Shown one piece after another: positions 10,746 to 23,600 of a stretch of DNA of 64,000 nt (position 1 is the stretch's first letter; each line of letters starts with the position of its first letter). Below the pieces are notes generated by a model, which saw only the letters and a program-made list of their open reading frames with translations, was not told where the DNA came from and made no database searches. The stretch is from Caenorhabditis elegans (Eukaryota; Nematoda; Chromadorea; Rhabditida; Rhabditidae). The DNA lies in assembly GCF_000002985.6 (NCBI RefSeq), contig NC_003279.8, positions 558,001-622,000 of the forward strand, read 5' to 3'. Position numbers and translations under genes: made by a program.

Positions 10746-12629
10746 AAATTTTTTTTTGGGAAAACAAGGAAAATTTCTAGCTTGAACTTATTTTATCAAT
10801 ACCTAAAATGCTGAACATTAAAACACACACACCCGTATGAGTATTATATACTTCCAAGGAAACATTTGAAAAATAAAGAGTTCTCCGCTTTGATTATACA
10901 CTTGTGATATTCTCACGCCTGGCACTTGGCACCAGCTCAAAGTGCTCATTTTGGCTATAATTGTTTGAAGGTATATGAAAAAGTGGAAATTGGGAGGAAA
11001 AATGGCATGTTTTGGCTTTCTCTACCTGGCCTATGTGTTAGAAAACTCTTCTATGAAAATTCAGTTTAATTTTTTAATTTTTCTTAATTTTTAAAATTCT
11101 AAAAATGGCTAAACTTTCAAAAATATAATTTTTAAAAAGCCAAATACTATAAAATTTCTTTGTTAATTTCTTTATAACCAAAATTAACGATTTTCAAAAG
11201 TCAAATTTTTCAAAATTACAAAAAATTTAAAATTACTGTAAGATGCGCAAAAATTACAGAGTTTTCAAAATATAAAACACTCTTGTGGCCGAAAACTTCC
11301 AAAGTTCAGGAAATAAAAATTCCAAAAAAAAATCAAGAAAAAAATGTATCTCGAAAAATTACCGCTATTAGAAAATCGCCTTCTCTAAAATTTCCCAAAT
11401 TTTGAAATTATGGAAATTCCCAGATTTTTCAAAAGCGATCTAGTCGGAGTTGTCAGAAAAAAAGTTCAAGAAAACTTTCTCTAGAAACTCAAAAGTTGGC
11501 CTGATCAGAACTTGTTGGATTTTTTCAATTTCCCAAAAAATTTTCAAAGTTGCCGAAAATTACCGAAACTCCAGGGCTCACTTTTAGACCTTAAAATGAA
11601 ACTTTTGCCATTTGAAAGAGGCTCTTTGAAAAAGGTCTCTGCAAAAAATTTAGCGGCAGACGAGCACTTTGAACTAGAAAAATGTCGCTTTGAAATTGCT
11701 ATCATTGAAATTTTTCACTACTATAGAGGCCGGTAAAATTGCTCCAAATCATAATTTAAAATATTTTTTCATGATTTTTTTTTATTTTTTCATGATTTTC
11801 GAGGTAGGCAAATATTCTGGGAGCTTTTTTGGATATATTTATTTTTTTGGAAAAAAAAATCTGAAAAATCCCACATTTCCAATAAAAAAATTCCAAAAAG
11901 CTTTCAGAATACTTGTCTACCTCGAAATATCCTAAAATTCATAACAATTTCAAAAAAAATATAATTTGGAGCAAATTAACGGGCTATTTCAAAGTCTAAA
12001 AGTGAGCTATAATGCATACATTCCAGAAAATGGAATAAAAAATAAACTGAAGTCAATTTAATCTAATCTCATGATACCTCCTCCTCCTTCCCCCAACAAA
12101 TAATGCTCAATAGCCCCCAATCAACTCGTTCCAATTTGAATAGTGTATTATTTAACAAGCTTCATCATCTCTTCCTCCTATTTTTTTTTGTCATTTTTAT
12201 CGTCCCCTCGGCCGTTTGTATTATCCTCTCTTCCTTCTTCTTCTTCTTCTTGAAAACGAATTGAATTTCTTCATCCAATTCACTCAAATCACATCCTCCA
12301 CGGACACATTCAATTAATCCAAACGTCCTTTTCAATTGAACACAACAACAATCACTATTTCATAAAAATTGTTTTAAATGTACATATATCAAAAATTGCG
12401 ACGGCTGGAAAAATTAAATTTTTACACCAGAAGAAAATTTGTAACCATAGTTATGGTAGCTATAACTCAAAAAAGTAGGAAAATTATGTGACATGTTCTC
12501 AGGACTGCAGTGATCGCAATAAAAATAAATTCTGCTGATCCAATACTCTTGAAATAATAAATCGTTTCTGATTGATTCCATCATTCTCAGACAAATGGAG
12601 CTTGGTTGAGTGCTCAATTGGTCAATGTC

Positions 12630-13685
12630 GCTGTCATGGCACCAGGGTTGTGCGGCATCCGGATTTTCTGGCAATCGGAAATTGCCTTTTGCCGAACTCT
12701 AATTTTTTTTCGGCGATCGGCATTTGACGGTTGCCGAAAAACTCGTTTTTTCGTTTTTTCGCCATTTTTCGGCATTTTTCGGCGTGCTTAAACTCTTTGA
12801 GGTTTTTTTTTTATTTTTTCTTGTATTTTATAAATCTAAATAATTCAATTCCAAAGTTTGATAAGGAGTGTCTTGGTTTAAATTTTCTAGCACAGATCAA
12901 TTTCATTTATTAACGATCAGACTGGTAGGATAGTCAACGACCCCAGAGGCAAGAATGATTCAAAATAATTGCACACATGGACAGCAATAGACAAAATCTT
13001 TGAGAGTTTTATGGTGGGGTGGCGATGTGTCGACCAAAAGAGTATATCCACTATATGGCTAATAATTCAAATATGTTGTATTTTGGAAAGTGTTAGAACA
13101 CAAGTGACTTGAGTGTTTTCGGATACAAGAGACACAGAGATGTCCCTTGATTGTTCACAGAAAGCGATTTTTAAGGGTTTGACTACAATATTTGCGGATT
13201 TATGTTTCAACGAATAAATGTAAAAAACTCGAATATCATTTACTATATATAAAGCGCTTATTCCGTTTTTCCATAGTTTGTAGTCTATGTAGTCTTTGTA
13301 GTTTGCGTAGTTTTAGCTTCTGGAGGGATAGTGAGTTGGGGTTAGTGTAGGGATATAGTCGGCGTACTGTAGTGGTACAATGGTGGTACGGTAGGAGTAC
13401 TGTATGATTACGGTAGTCTCAGAAAAATTGGTTTTCAGCTCCAGAAGTCGGGGACCGCGCCGGAGGTGCGGTCCACGGCTGGTATATACATATGTATATG
13501 TATGTATATATGTATACATATATTCAATTAAATTTAATTTAAAAAATAAAAAAAACATTTCTCACAAATGCCGAAAACACCGAAAAATGGCGAACATTTT
13601 TAGGCATTCGCCGATATTTTGACCAACTATTTTTTTTTGGCGAACGGCATTCGCCGTTTGCCGCACAGTCCTGCATGGCACCCCG
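12630..13685. repeat. foldback-like element with inverted ends around unique DNA
   Basis: ggcaccagggttgtgcggca (about 12635) is matched in inverse by ttgccgcacagtcctgcatg (about 13655), both followed inward by gccgaaaa-rich arms. The enclosed 12800-13550 is partly unique, with tactgtag-type repeats and a TATA/TATG microsatellite at 13480-13525. Whether the enclosed DNA travelled with the ends is unknown. Confidence 0.55.
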
Positions 13686-14436
13686 ACCGGTTTCGTGACA
13701 ATAGTTTTGACCTGAACGCACTAGGAGTCAGGAAGTTATAGGGGTCATGGGTGCTTTAATGACCCCCTGTAAAAAGCACATATATTGACAACAAAATTTG
13801 CTCGCTGTTTTTTGTATTAATTTTTTGTCTCCCCTCGATGCGCATTTCTAGTAATGATGCACATATTTATTTTTTTTCATGTACATATCTAACAAAATCA
13901 TAAAACTGAAAATTGCGCTTTTGTTCAAGTTAGCAAGACAACCATTATAAAGCTTTCCAAATAGCAAATTAGCAAAATAAAGTGAGAAGCTAGAAGATAA
14001 TGGGGAGTCCCTATAATCTTTCGGGCACACCTTCAGACTTTGTGACTATAATAGCCCAAACCCACAGTTTACTGAAAACTAGGGCTTCATTTGCTATATG
14101 GTACCCCTAAACTCTTTCAGTAATCGAATCCCAAGAAACCTTCACATCTGTAACCTGGACAAAAAACACACAATTTCAAAAATATAGAATTCTTTATTCA
14201 AGAATCATCATCATCATTTTTTTCAATTTGTACAGACAAATGCCGACCATATTTTTTGTCAGGGGAATGGCAACGGCGGGAACCCAAGAAAATCAAACAA
14301 AAATATGGAGAGAAAAATGAGCCAGAGAGCCTGAGCAACCATGCATAAATAATGAGGAGTTGGTGAGATGAAGAAAAAACAGATAAGTTACGACGCGAGG
14401 AACTATTTGAAAAATAAACTGCTAAATACTATGTGC

Positions 14437-17066
14437 TTAATCCTCCCAGGTAAGCGAGTGACGGTTCTCGTATCTCAGCTGGCAGTTTCTCTTTCCGTAC
14501 CAGTTGACGTAGGCGAACTCGGCGTCGGAGACGATGGCGTTGAAGCGTCCTCCGAACTTGGCCGAGGCGTCTCCCTCGATCTTTCTGGCGGCCTCGAGGT
14601 TGTCCTGGAAGGTATCAGTGATTGGATTTGATTTATAGTTCTTCTTTTTTTTCTTTAATTTCTTGCTTGTAATTCTAAAGCAACTAGAAAAAAAAGTTTC
14701 GGAACGCATCTATCATGCCAATTTACATAACCGGTATGGGTTTGCGCGCGCGGGGGGCTTGCAACATTTTCTTAAATGACATTAAGGTATGAGAGGGGGG
14801 GGGGGTGTTGTAAATAGGTATCCAGTTCTTGTCTGTCCCCGTTATCAAGTTTCTCTGGTGACGCAACGCAAGAAGGCAGAAAACAAACCTTCTCGTTCTT
14901 CAAAGCGGCCTCAACGATGGCGCGGAGCTCTGGATCGTCGCAGTTTCCCTCGTCTCCTTCCTCATCGGCGTACTCGACAGCTTCGTTGGTCTCCTGGAAA
15001 TTTAGAAATTAGATTTTTCTCGAAATTTGGCCGAATATTAAAAAAGTAATACTAAGAATTTCCCCACGAAAGGCTGAAAAATTGAGGTTTCCTGGGAAAA
15101 GTGAAATCCCGGTCTCAAAATTTTTTTTGATTTTTGAGCTCCGTTGAATACCGACAACAAAAATGGCTCTGGAATTTGAAAATTACGGGGAACTGAAACG
15201 CAACTTCTACTGCTGCCAGTATGTCTCTCCCGCATTTTTCGGAGGCTCAATCGTAGATCAAAGTTTTCCGAATAAGTTACTATTAGGTTTTTATCGAGAA
15301 TTGGTACTAGACTATGTTGACAAATACCAAATATCAAATATTTACCCAGATGCAAGTTATGGTGCTTTGAACTAGAATTCCTGGGAACTGATTGTAAGTG
15401 TCAAAACCTCAGCCAACCGACCTAAGCCTAAGCCTAAAAAGGTGTATCGAACTTAAATTTCGACATGGCATGGCATTCAAATGGGTATACCGATGATTTT
15501 GTTTCAGCAAAATTTTTAGGGTCGAATTTTTAAGGTAGAGCAAAATTGGGATAATTTTAAAGACTATTAATTGTCCAAAAATCCAACAAATCCAACTTCA
15601 AATGAGCTTAAACTTTAGATCACCTTCCCAAAAACCCACCTCAACAGTATCAACTTGCTCGGTGGCGGTCTCGGTGGCGGTGGATGGCTGCTCCTCAACA
15701 ATATCATCATAGGTGCTCTCCTCCTTGGCAGCGGCAACTGGAGCCTGAGTCTCCTCGACAACTGGAGCTGGAGTCTCTTCAACGACAACTGGCGCCTCGG
15801 TCTCCTCGATCACAACTGGAGCCTCGGTCTCAACGACGGCTGGGGCTTCGGTCTCTGCAACGACGACTGGTGCTTCAGTCTCAGCGACGATTTCTGGAAC
15901 GATTTCCTCTTGGACAGTCTCGACTACGGTTGGCTCTGGTGCTTGCTGTGGTTCTGGTGCTTGTTCTGGTTCTGGTGCTTGCTGTGGCTCGACAACAGTC
16001 TCGACGACCTGCTCGACTGGTGTTGGGACTGGCCCCTGGGTGTATGTGGCGACTGGTGCGACTTGCTCGACAACTGAAGTGTGGGTGAGGGTGAATGTGT
16101 GGGTGGGAGTGGTGCGAATCTGACTAAAAACTGTAAAAACTAACCTTGAACAGCCTGGTGCTCTGGTGGAGCTTGGTAGTTTCCTCCCTGAGAGACTTGG
16201 GTCACCTGGATAGAGCTGACTGGTCCCGATTGGTATCCTCCTTGTTGAACTTGCTCGACTGGGGCAGATGGTCCGGCGTTGTAGCCTCCTTGTGGGGCGA
16301 CTGGGGCTGGTTGGGAAGCTCCAGCGTATGAGGGTCCTCCTCCGATTGGTCCTTGGGATCTAGCGTATGAGGATGCTCCGACAGCTTGGGAAGCTCCAGC
16401 GTATGATGGTCCAGCTTGCGATCCAGCGTGCGAAGATGCTCCTCCTCCGATTGGTCCTGGACCAGCTTGGTAGGCACCTCCACCGACTTGTCCTCCGAAT
16501 CCTTGTGGTCCCTGGGAGTACGAGGCTCCTCCGACTGGTCCAGGTCCTCCGAATGGAGCGGCATATCCGGCTCCTCCACCGATTGGTGCCGGTGGTGGTG
16601 GTGGTGGGGGTGGAAGGGCAGGCGCGGCGGCATAGCTTCCGCCTCCGCCTCCGGTTGCGTAACTGTAAATGAACACATTGGGAATAGTATGGAAGAGGTG
16701 GCTAAAGGGGGAAGCAGGTTTTAGTTTTGGCGGCCAGCAGCAGGAAAAAGGACATTTTGCATGAATGGGGTGGCAAGTAGAATGGACTTTGTCGCTCCTT
16801 AAGGAAGACATCAAAAGAACTTCAGAAAGAAAGAAATTATTTTTGGAATCAGGAAAAAGCATTTGAATAGCAGTAGAAAAAATATAACAATATAGTCACA
16901 AAAATACAAAAAAAAAGGCAAAATCTTACCTCGAGCTAGAGCATGGTGGAGCTCCTCCTCCGCACGATGGCTGGGATGGTGGGCAACATCCACCGGCGCT
17001 TCCGGCACCTCCGATACACGCTAACGCAGGCGACACGGCCAATAAGACGGCTACCAAGACTCTCAT
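14437..17066 (-). CDS. secreted ground-like (GRL) domain protein with Gly/Pro-rich and acidic regions
   Basis: Predicted 453 residues from exons 17066-16930, 16662-16145, 16073-15640, 14993-14889 and 14604-14437 (minus strand), all GT-AG and in frame. The signal peptide is MRVLVAVLLAVSPALA. Next come a Cys-rich patch (CCPPSQPSCGGG), a Gly/Ser/Tyr/Pro-rich region with a run of eight prolines (about residues 46-218), and an acidic region with many TEAPVV-like repeats (about 219-362). The C-terminal ground-like domain (about 375-453) shows NCDDPELRAIVEAAL, KFGGRFNAIVSDAEFAYVNW and NCQL. Ground-like proteins are nematode-specific, hedgehog-related secreted proteins usually made in epithelia and cuticle-forming cells. 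The usual ICA-type cysteine before the FSY motif is replaced (AIVSDAEFAY). Minus-strand AATAAA at 14193. Family call is good; the grl number is not identified. Confidence 0.85.
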
Positions 17067-18009
17067 CGTTTTTGAGAAGGCAGAAATCGCAATGGAATGC
17101 TGAGTAACTGTCGTCGAATGGCAACGTAGGACGTGCCTTTTCTACCTGCCACCCCAAACTAACTCCGCCCATGGCCGTCTGGAGGGGGCACGCGCGCGCA
17201 CGAAGCCTTCCGAAAGACGCCCGATCGCGTTTTATCGATGATGATGATGATGATGATGAGATGAAGCCTCTCTCTCTCCGTCGGAGGGCACCTTGCGACA
17301 TTCACCTTGTGTGCGTGTGTGTGTTGCAGAATAGGGGGAAGAAGAAGCGATCGCGTACAAATGGGGTTCGTGTTCATTTCCGAATGATCCAATGATCAGC
17401 TGGAATATTCCTATTAATGTGACTCGTGCCACGTCATTGTTAATGATCTACTATGTTTGAGTGATTGGATATGTGTTGTTTCCTTTTCTAGTTAGATTCC
17501 TGAACAGTTCACCTTTACCTAATCCGTGATCGATGTTCCAATGCTTCTTCCTTTCACTTCCACTGCGGCACCTAATCAGGCGGAATAACATGCTTTCACT
17601 CTGCCGGTAAAGTGTGAAAATCCTAAAGTTTTAGATTTCAAAGATTTCAAAAACGATCGTTGATCCTACCGCGCTTCCGCATCAACTGATATCAGGTTTT
17701 TTTTAATGATAAGATTGTGGAGGAATGAACTGGTGAACTTTTAGGCTGATTTAGAGCCACGTGGAAACTTCCAGCTTTTACCTAGGTGACTACAAACTAC
17801 GGAAGATCAAATTACATACATTTTGTAAAAACATACATCACTTTCAAAAATTTCGGTTTAGTTCAAAAAATCACATTTTTACTGTTTTGAGATTTTTTTT
17901 TTCCCAAAAATGTCGATGCAATTTTGATGTCGATGCACCACGGGCGATTTAAAGGAAATTATCAGTTTTCTGAATATTTTTGTTTTGTATGTCTTGATTA
18001 TGGGTTTTG

Positions 18010-18420
18010 TAGGCTTCGATGGCAGGCAGGCGAGGTTTCGGGTCCTGGCGCCCGTCTGAAACCTGCCCGCTTCACGCCGGCCTTTTGCCTCTTTTTTGCA
18101 TTTTTACGTGGTGCCAGGCTGTCCCATCGCAGTTTGATCTACAAAAAATACGGGAATTTTTCGCCCAAAAATATGTGACGTCAGCACGTCTTTAACCATA
18201 CGAAATCAGTTGAGTCTCTTCTCCCGCATTTTTTAGTAGATCTGTGTAGATCAAGCCGAAATGAAACACGCTGACACCACGTGTGTTTCTCATTGGAAAT
18301 TGGAGGCCTAGAAAATCAAAAGTTAGGCCATCAACAGATTTTTGTTTCAGCAAAAGGCGCGGATTGAGGCGAGGTCGCTTTAAAGTCAGGCAGGCAGGCG
18401 GTTAACGCCTACAGGAAAAC
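18010..18420. repeat. aggcaggcg foldback interrupted by a CACGTG palindrome
   Basis: Outer arms are cgatggcaggcaggcgagg (about 18018) and gtcaggcaggcaggcggtta (about 18387), with gcctgcccgcttcacgccgg and aaaaggcgcggattgaggcg inside. The centre holds a complete CACGTG-ended palindrome at 18106-18283. Uninterrupted relatives of the outer element are at 24900-25040 and 30340-30555. Confidence 0.75.
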
Positions 18421-19554
18421 TTTAGGTTTTAGGTTATCTGTATGTTTCCCTTTTGTGTGTTTTTTAGACGTCCAAAGAATCGTATCAAAATGAATAGGTA
18501 TTTTCTCGTTTTATGCAGATAGGTAAAGGTCTGTAACCTGAAAATCCAGAGCCTTATAATCCACACCTACATAATCATCAATTAAAATATTCAGATAACT
18601 GATAATTTCCTGAAAATAAGATATCTGTAAATTGAATCAACGCCAATTTTAGACATGGTGCATCAAATGCAACATTGTATTGATATATAAACTTTGGCAG
18701 TCAATACATGTTTTCTTATGCATTGTTCTCAGTGCACCTTGATCAATTGAGTAGACTTCATCTATTCTTGTCCACTTCCTAAACATGAAATCAATCACGG
18801 CACCCCATCAAAAAGCACTAAAAAAGTACATTTAAAAGAGTACATTATTATTGCCCGTTCAATCCTCGTAATGTATCTTTGCAAGTTCCTTCTTCCTCTG
18901 ACATTTCCCGTTCCAATTCTCCGCCATACCTGATATGCTCGACTTTTTCGATCATAGACGCGAATTGCGCAACGCGCGAAAATATCTTGCGCAATGAACA
19001 AGGAGAAGAAGAAGAAGAAGAAGTAGGAGAAGCCAAATAAAAGATAGGTGATAACCGAGATGTTAAGCCAAAGAGAAGGAGTGTAATAGCTGAACAAGGC
19101 CTATTTTTGTGTAACTCCCCCCTCTGACAGCTTCTTCACTTTCCCTCCAACCGTTTTTACTCTGTATGGTAATTGTTGATGGATCGCCATGGAAAAGCCC
19201 TAATGGTCATGAATAAGCTGTAAAGCAGCGGGGGTGAGCTTGAAGGACGATCGGACAAATGAGATATGAAGCGTGAAAAACGGAAAGCATGCTTAGAGGG
19301 GGAGATATATGTAGATTTGGGGAAAAGCTACAAGGTCGATTTTTATCCGGTGTCAGGATTATAGAGGTGTTTTGAAGTAGAAGCAAGGCACTGAAATTCA
19401 CCACTTCCTCTATTAGAATTGCACATTTTTTAAAACTATGTACCTGTTTTCTTAAGAATTGCTTGAAAAGTTGAATTTGAACTAGTAGTTCTTGCAAAAA
19501 GGCCAATTGAACTATCTGGTTTAGTTGCGTCCTTATTAATATTGCACTTTTTAA

Positions 19555-19880
19555 TTCCGGCAAAACGCCGGTTTACCGATTTGCCGGGGATTTTCATTTT
19601 TGGCAAATCGCCGATTTGCCGTTTGCCGAAAAAATTTTTAACAGACGGAAAAACTTAAAACTGTGTCATTTTGAATTTATTACCGTTTTCTTTAGATATT
19701 TTCATAGAATTTGCTAACTTTTGAAAATAGATGAAGGAACATTTATATTATTTGAAATTGAAATTCTGAAACTTCCAAAAAAATAAGTTGCAAAACCACA
19801 ATTTGCCGAAATGCCGTTTTCCCGGCAAATTCGGCAAATCGGCAATTCGCCGATTTGCCGAAAATTTCAATTCCGGCAAT
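19555..19880. repeat. CGGCAAATTGCCG-type inverted repeat pair
   Basis: Two clusters of gccgatttgccg units (19555-19640 and 19800-19885) flank AT-rich DNA. They have opposite order, giving a foldback layout. Confidence 0.7.
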
Positions 19881-20804
19881 TTGCCGACAAAGCAATGTTT
19901 CATAATACATAAAATGTTTCTAATTTTTAAGAATGATTTTTTTAATTTTGACAAAGTTTTTTTATAAAAGAGCCGAATTATTTTAAATTCCCGCGCAAAT
20001 AAGTGACGCCATTTTTTACATTATTTGTATTTTCTGGCTAAATTAATTGGTTTATGTATGTTTTTTCTTTAGTTTATAACTTGAGTAAAATTCACAGTAA
20101 AAATTAATTTTGAAAAATCGATTTTTAGTTTAATTTCAATTTCAGAGTTTCGGCAAATGTATTCTCAATTAACAAGTTTTCCAAACGGAAAAAAATCTGA
20201 AAATTGACAAACCACGGTGTAGATCAAGCCGAAATGAGACACCCTGACACCACGTGTGTTTCCCCTTGGAGGCCTAGAAAATCAAAAGTTGGGCCACCAT
20301 CAGGTTTTTGTTCGACTCAATTGGTAAACTTTGCAGACTAGGCTGAAACGTGGTATTTGCAAAAATACAATTTTACACATTTATTTTCCACAAACCGAAT
20401 AAAATCCTTATCTCAACAGTGTTATATAATTTTTTTTTTCAGATCACTATCACGACATTTTAAAATATATTACAGCACTCTCTTCTTTAGGTTTTGAACG
20501 TTGATGCTTCGAGGATAAACATGAAAACCAGATCAGCTTTTCCGTGACCTCACATACTCATTTTCTCAAATTCTCAAAAATGTTCTGCCTTCTCCAACGG
20601 TCTCTAAAAAAGCTTGGAAAACCCACAAAAGGTGTCTTGGGACACTTCTGTCTCTCTCTTTATCGATGACCGGATCGCCCGGATAAACGGGTTTTGCGGA
20701 CTGACACCAGCAGGTGGAAATGGGCACACTTGTAAAATAAAACGAAAAATAATAATAAAAATAACACGGAATGCGGAGAGAAGTGGCAAGATCGGAAGAA
20801 TGGT

Positions 20805-20823
20805 GGGGGGGGGGGGGGGGGGG
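20805..20823 (+). repeat. G homopolymer, 19 bases
   Basis: An uninterrupted run of 19 G on the + strand. Long G tracts in C. elegans are known sites of deletion when the DOG-1/FANCJ helicase is lost. A 16-G run lies at 53845-53860 and an 11-G run at 14795-14805. Confidence 0.95.
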
Positions 20824-21089
20824 ATTACATAAAGATGGCGGCATAAAGTGCGTTTCATTAGGGGGATATTGGGGTTTTTATAGGGGGAAACTTTGATTTT
20901 TTTGAAAAAAAAATTAAGAAAGAAGCGACAACAACCAACAACAAGGTCATTTTTAAAAGGAAAATTTGGCATGAAATTTACATTTTGGGATGAATTATGA
21001 GGATATACTCATATAACCTAATTTTGTCACAAAAAAAACGTCGAAATTTTTAAAAATGACTACATTCTGCAATTTTGAAAAATTTGGTG

Positions 21090-21660
21090 GTCCTACCACG
21101 AAAAATCCATGGTTTTTTGGTATTTTGACGAAAAACTGATTTTTTGTGTTTTTTTTCTGGTATTTTGAAGCCGCTGTACTTCAAACCCTTTTCATATTCT
21201 AAAAATATCTTTTTGCAAAATTCGGTTTTTTCTAAAGTTCAAAATAAACCACTATTTTCAATTTTTAACGGAAAATCTGCAAATAAAATTTCGGAAAATT
21301 CCGGCAATTTGCCGATTTGCCATAAATTTCAAGTTCCGGCAACTTGCCGATTTGCCGATTTGCCGTAAATTTCAAATTCCGGCAAATTTGCGAATTGCCG
21401 TCCTACCATGAAAAATCCTTTTTTTTTCTGGTATTTTGAGACCGCCGTACTTCAAACAATTTTCATATTTTACAAATATCTTTGAGCGAGCGGTTTTTTT
21501 TGAATTTCAAAATAAACCAAAAGTCTACTTTTTTTGGTTTGTTTTTGTAATTTTTTTTTTAGAAATTTCAATTTTTATCGGCAAATTGGCAATTTGCCGG
21601 TTTGCCGGAAAATTTCAAATCTGGCGATTTGCTGCTTTGCCGATTTGCAGGAAATACCTA
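21090..21660. repeat. tandem duplication of about 300 bp
   Basis: Two copies start with cctaccaYgaaaaatcc (about 21092 and 21402) and continue with tctggtattttga, ccgcYgtacttcaaac, ttttcatattYtaYaaatat and then gccgatttgcc units. Confidence 0.75.
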
Positions 21661-22359
21661 TCCCTGATGTAAATTACCAGAATTAGAAGTTTGGTACACG
21701 ATTGGCACACAATTTTTTGGTACAAAACACGCTAAAAATTAAATGTTTTTGAAAAAAAAAATTCTTTTGAAATTGTTTTAGTGTGAATTTCCATGTATTC
21801 AATTTTTATCATTTTTAGCCTGTTGCTCCAAACTAGGTTTTCTCCCACGTGGCATCTCTCATTACACATAAAAATACCTGCTAACTCAAAACATTAATCA
21901 GAGATCCATATCCATGTCTTCCTCACTTTCCAACTTTTTCCCTCTTAGCTTATCTAGATATATGTAGGTATATCTATATCTACAAACAACTTTCTCTTTT
22001 CAAACATCCAGTTTATCTTCTGACCTTTGCAACATTTTTCCTTTATTCCAAACTTCCGCCAGATTGCATCTTATTCAATTATTACATTCAAAGAGTGTCT
22101 AAAGTTTTGCTTAGAAGAAACAAAAGGTAAAATGTCAGATATGTTTAGAGAAGGTTGTAAAATTTGGCAATTTATTGTAAAAATTCGCAATTTTGAAACT
22201 CCTTTAAAATGGTTAATTTTGTAGTTAGAGGACTCAAAATTAATGCCCGAGAACTAAAAAGTTGTCATTTTTCATTTATCAATGATTTTACTTAATTTCA
22301 AAAAAAAAATTTTGCCCAAAAAAGGACAGTCATTAGAAAAAAAAACGGAAAAATGATAT

Positions 22360-23600
22360 GGAGTGATTCTTTTTTATTTTATAAAATTAATCAGCATAGT
22401 CAAATGTACCAGAAAAAAGCAAATAAAATGTACTAGATTGACCGGAAGATTATTTGAAAAATTGCAGAAAATGCACCAAAAGCTGCTTTTTTCAAAAATT
22501 CAAAAGTACGGTAAAATCATACGGAGCTATTCTTTTTTATTTCATAAAACTCTTCAGCATAGTCAATAATACCAGAATATGTCAATCAAAGTATAATAGC
22601 TTGTACGGAAGTATCTTTTTAAAAATTGATAAAAATATATAAAAGCTGTTTTTTTCAAAAATTCAAAAGTATGGGAAAATCATAAGGAGTCATTCTTTTT
22701 TATTTCATAAAACTCTTCAGCATAGTCAAAAATACCAAAATATGTCAATCAAAGTATAATAGCTTGTACGGAAGTATTTTTTTAAAAATTGATAAAAATA
22801 TATAAAAGCTGTTTTTTTCAAAAATTCAAAAGTATGGGAAAATCATATGGAGTCATTCTTTTTTATTTCATAAAACTCTTCAGCATAGTCAAAAATACCA
22901 GAATATATCAATCAAAGTATAATAGCTTGTACGGAAGTATTTTTTTAAAAATTGATAAAAATATATAAAAGCTGATTTTTTCAAAAATTCAAAAGTACGG
23001 GAAAATCATAAGGAGTCATTCTTTTTTATTTCATAAAACTCTTCAGCATAGTCAAAAATACCAGAATATGTCAATCAAAGTATTATAGCTTGTACGGAAG
23101 TATTTTTTTAAAAATTGATAAAAACAAATAAAAGCTGATTTTTTCAAAAATTCAAAAATTCAAAAGTATAGGAAAATCATATGGAGTCATTCTTTTTCAT
23201 TTTATAAAATTCTTTAGCATAGTCAAAAATACCAGAATATGCCAATCAAAAGATAATAGCTTGTACGGAAGTATTTTTTTTTTAATTGATAAAATATATA
23301 AAAGCTGATTTTTTCAAAAATTCAAAAGTACGGAAAACTATATGGAGCGATTCTTTTTTCTGTTATAAAACTGTTCATCATTGCCACGTATACCTGAAAC
23401 TACCAGAAAAAGTATGCTAGCATGTACGGAAGATTATTTGAAAAATTGCAGAAAATGCACCAAAAGCTACTTTTTTCAAAAATTCAAAAGTATGGAAAAA
23501 TCATATGGAGCGATTCTTTTTTCTTTTATAAAACTGTTCAGCATAGTAAAATGTACCAGAAAATACCAAAAAAAAGTATGCTAGATGTTCGAAAAATTGT
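22360..23600. repeat. satellite-like tandem array, unit about 164 bp, seven to eight copies
   Basis: The landmark ttttttcaaaaattcaaaag recurs at about 22483, 22647, 22812, 22976, 23145, 23310 and 23468, each followed by gaaaatcata, a cattcttttttattt-like stretch, cataaaactcttcagcatag, then agcttgtacggaagta. The central four units are almost identical; the outer ones are more diverged, as expected from unequal exchange in the middle. Confidence 0.9.

Larger units (their letters stand above)
8392..14436. other. gene-poor interval between homeobox and ground-like genes
   Basis: No convincing coding exon on either strand. Contents: homeobox upstream DNA (8392-8740), the TTAGGC tract (8940-9112), AT-rich filler, a foldback at 10190-10745, poorly conserved AT-rich DNA to 12050, a pyrimidine-rich stretch with TTC runs (12060-12320), a second foldback (12630-13685), and the 3' flank of the ground-like gene with a minus-strand AATAAA at 14193-14198. 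The 12060-12320 stretch is the least repeat-like part and could be regulatory, but nothing specific is visible. Confidence 0.6.

Noticed and set aside
15655..16088. Trp/Leu-rich and Gln/Arg-rich + strand frames
   Set aside because: They are antisense to the acidic repeat exon of the ground-like gene, whose minus-strand frame has signal peptide, splice sites and domain.
18795..19097. Hydrophobic minus-strand frame of 100 codons
   Set aside because: It has no ATG at its start (TTG only), and no upstream exon or family similarity could be found.
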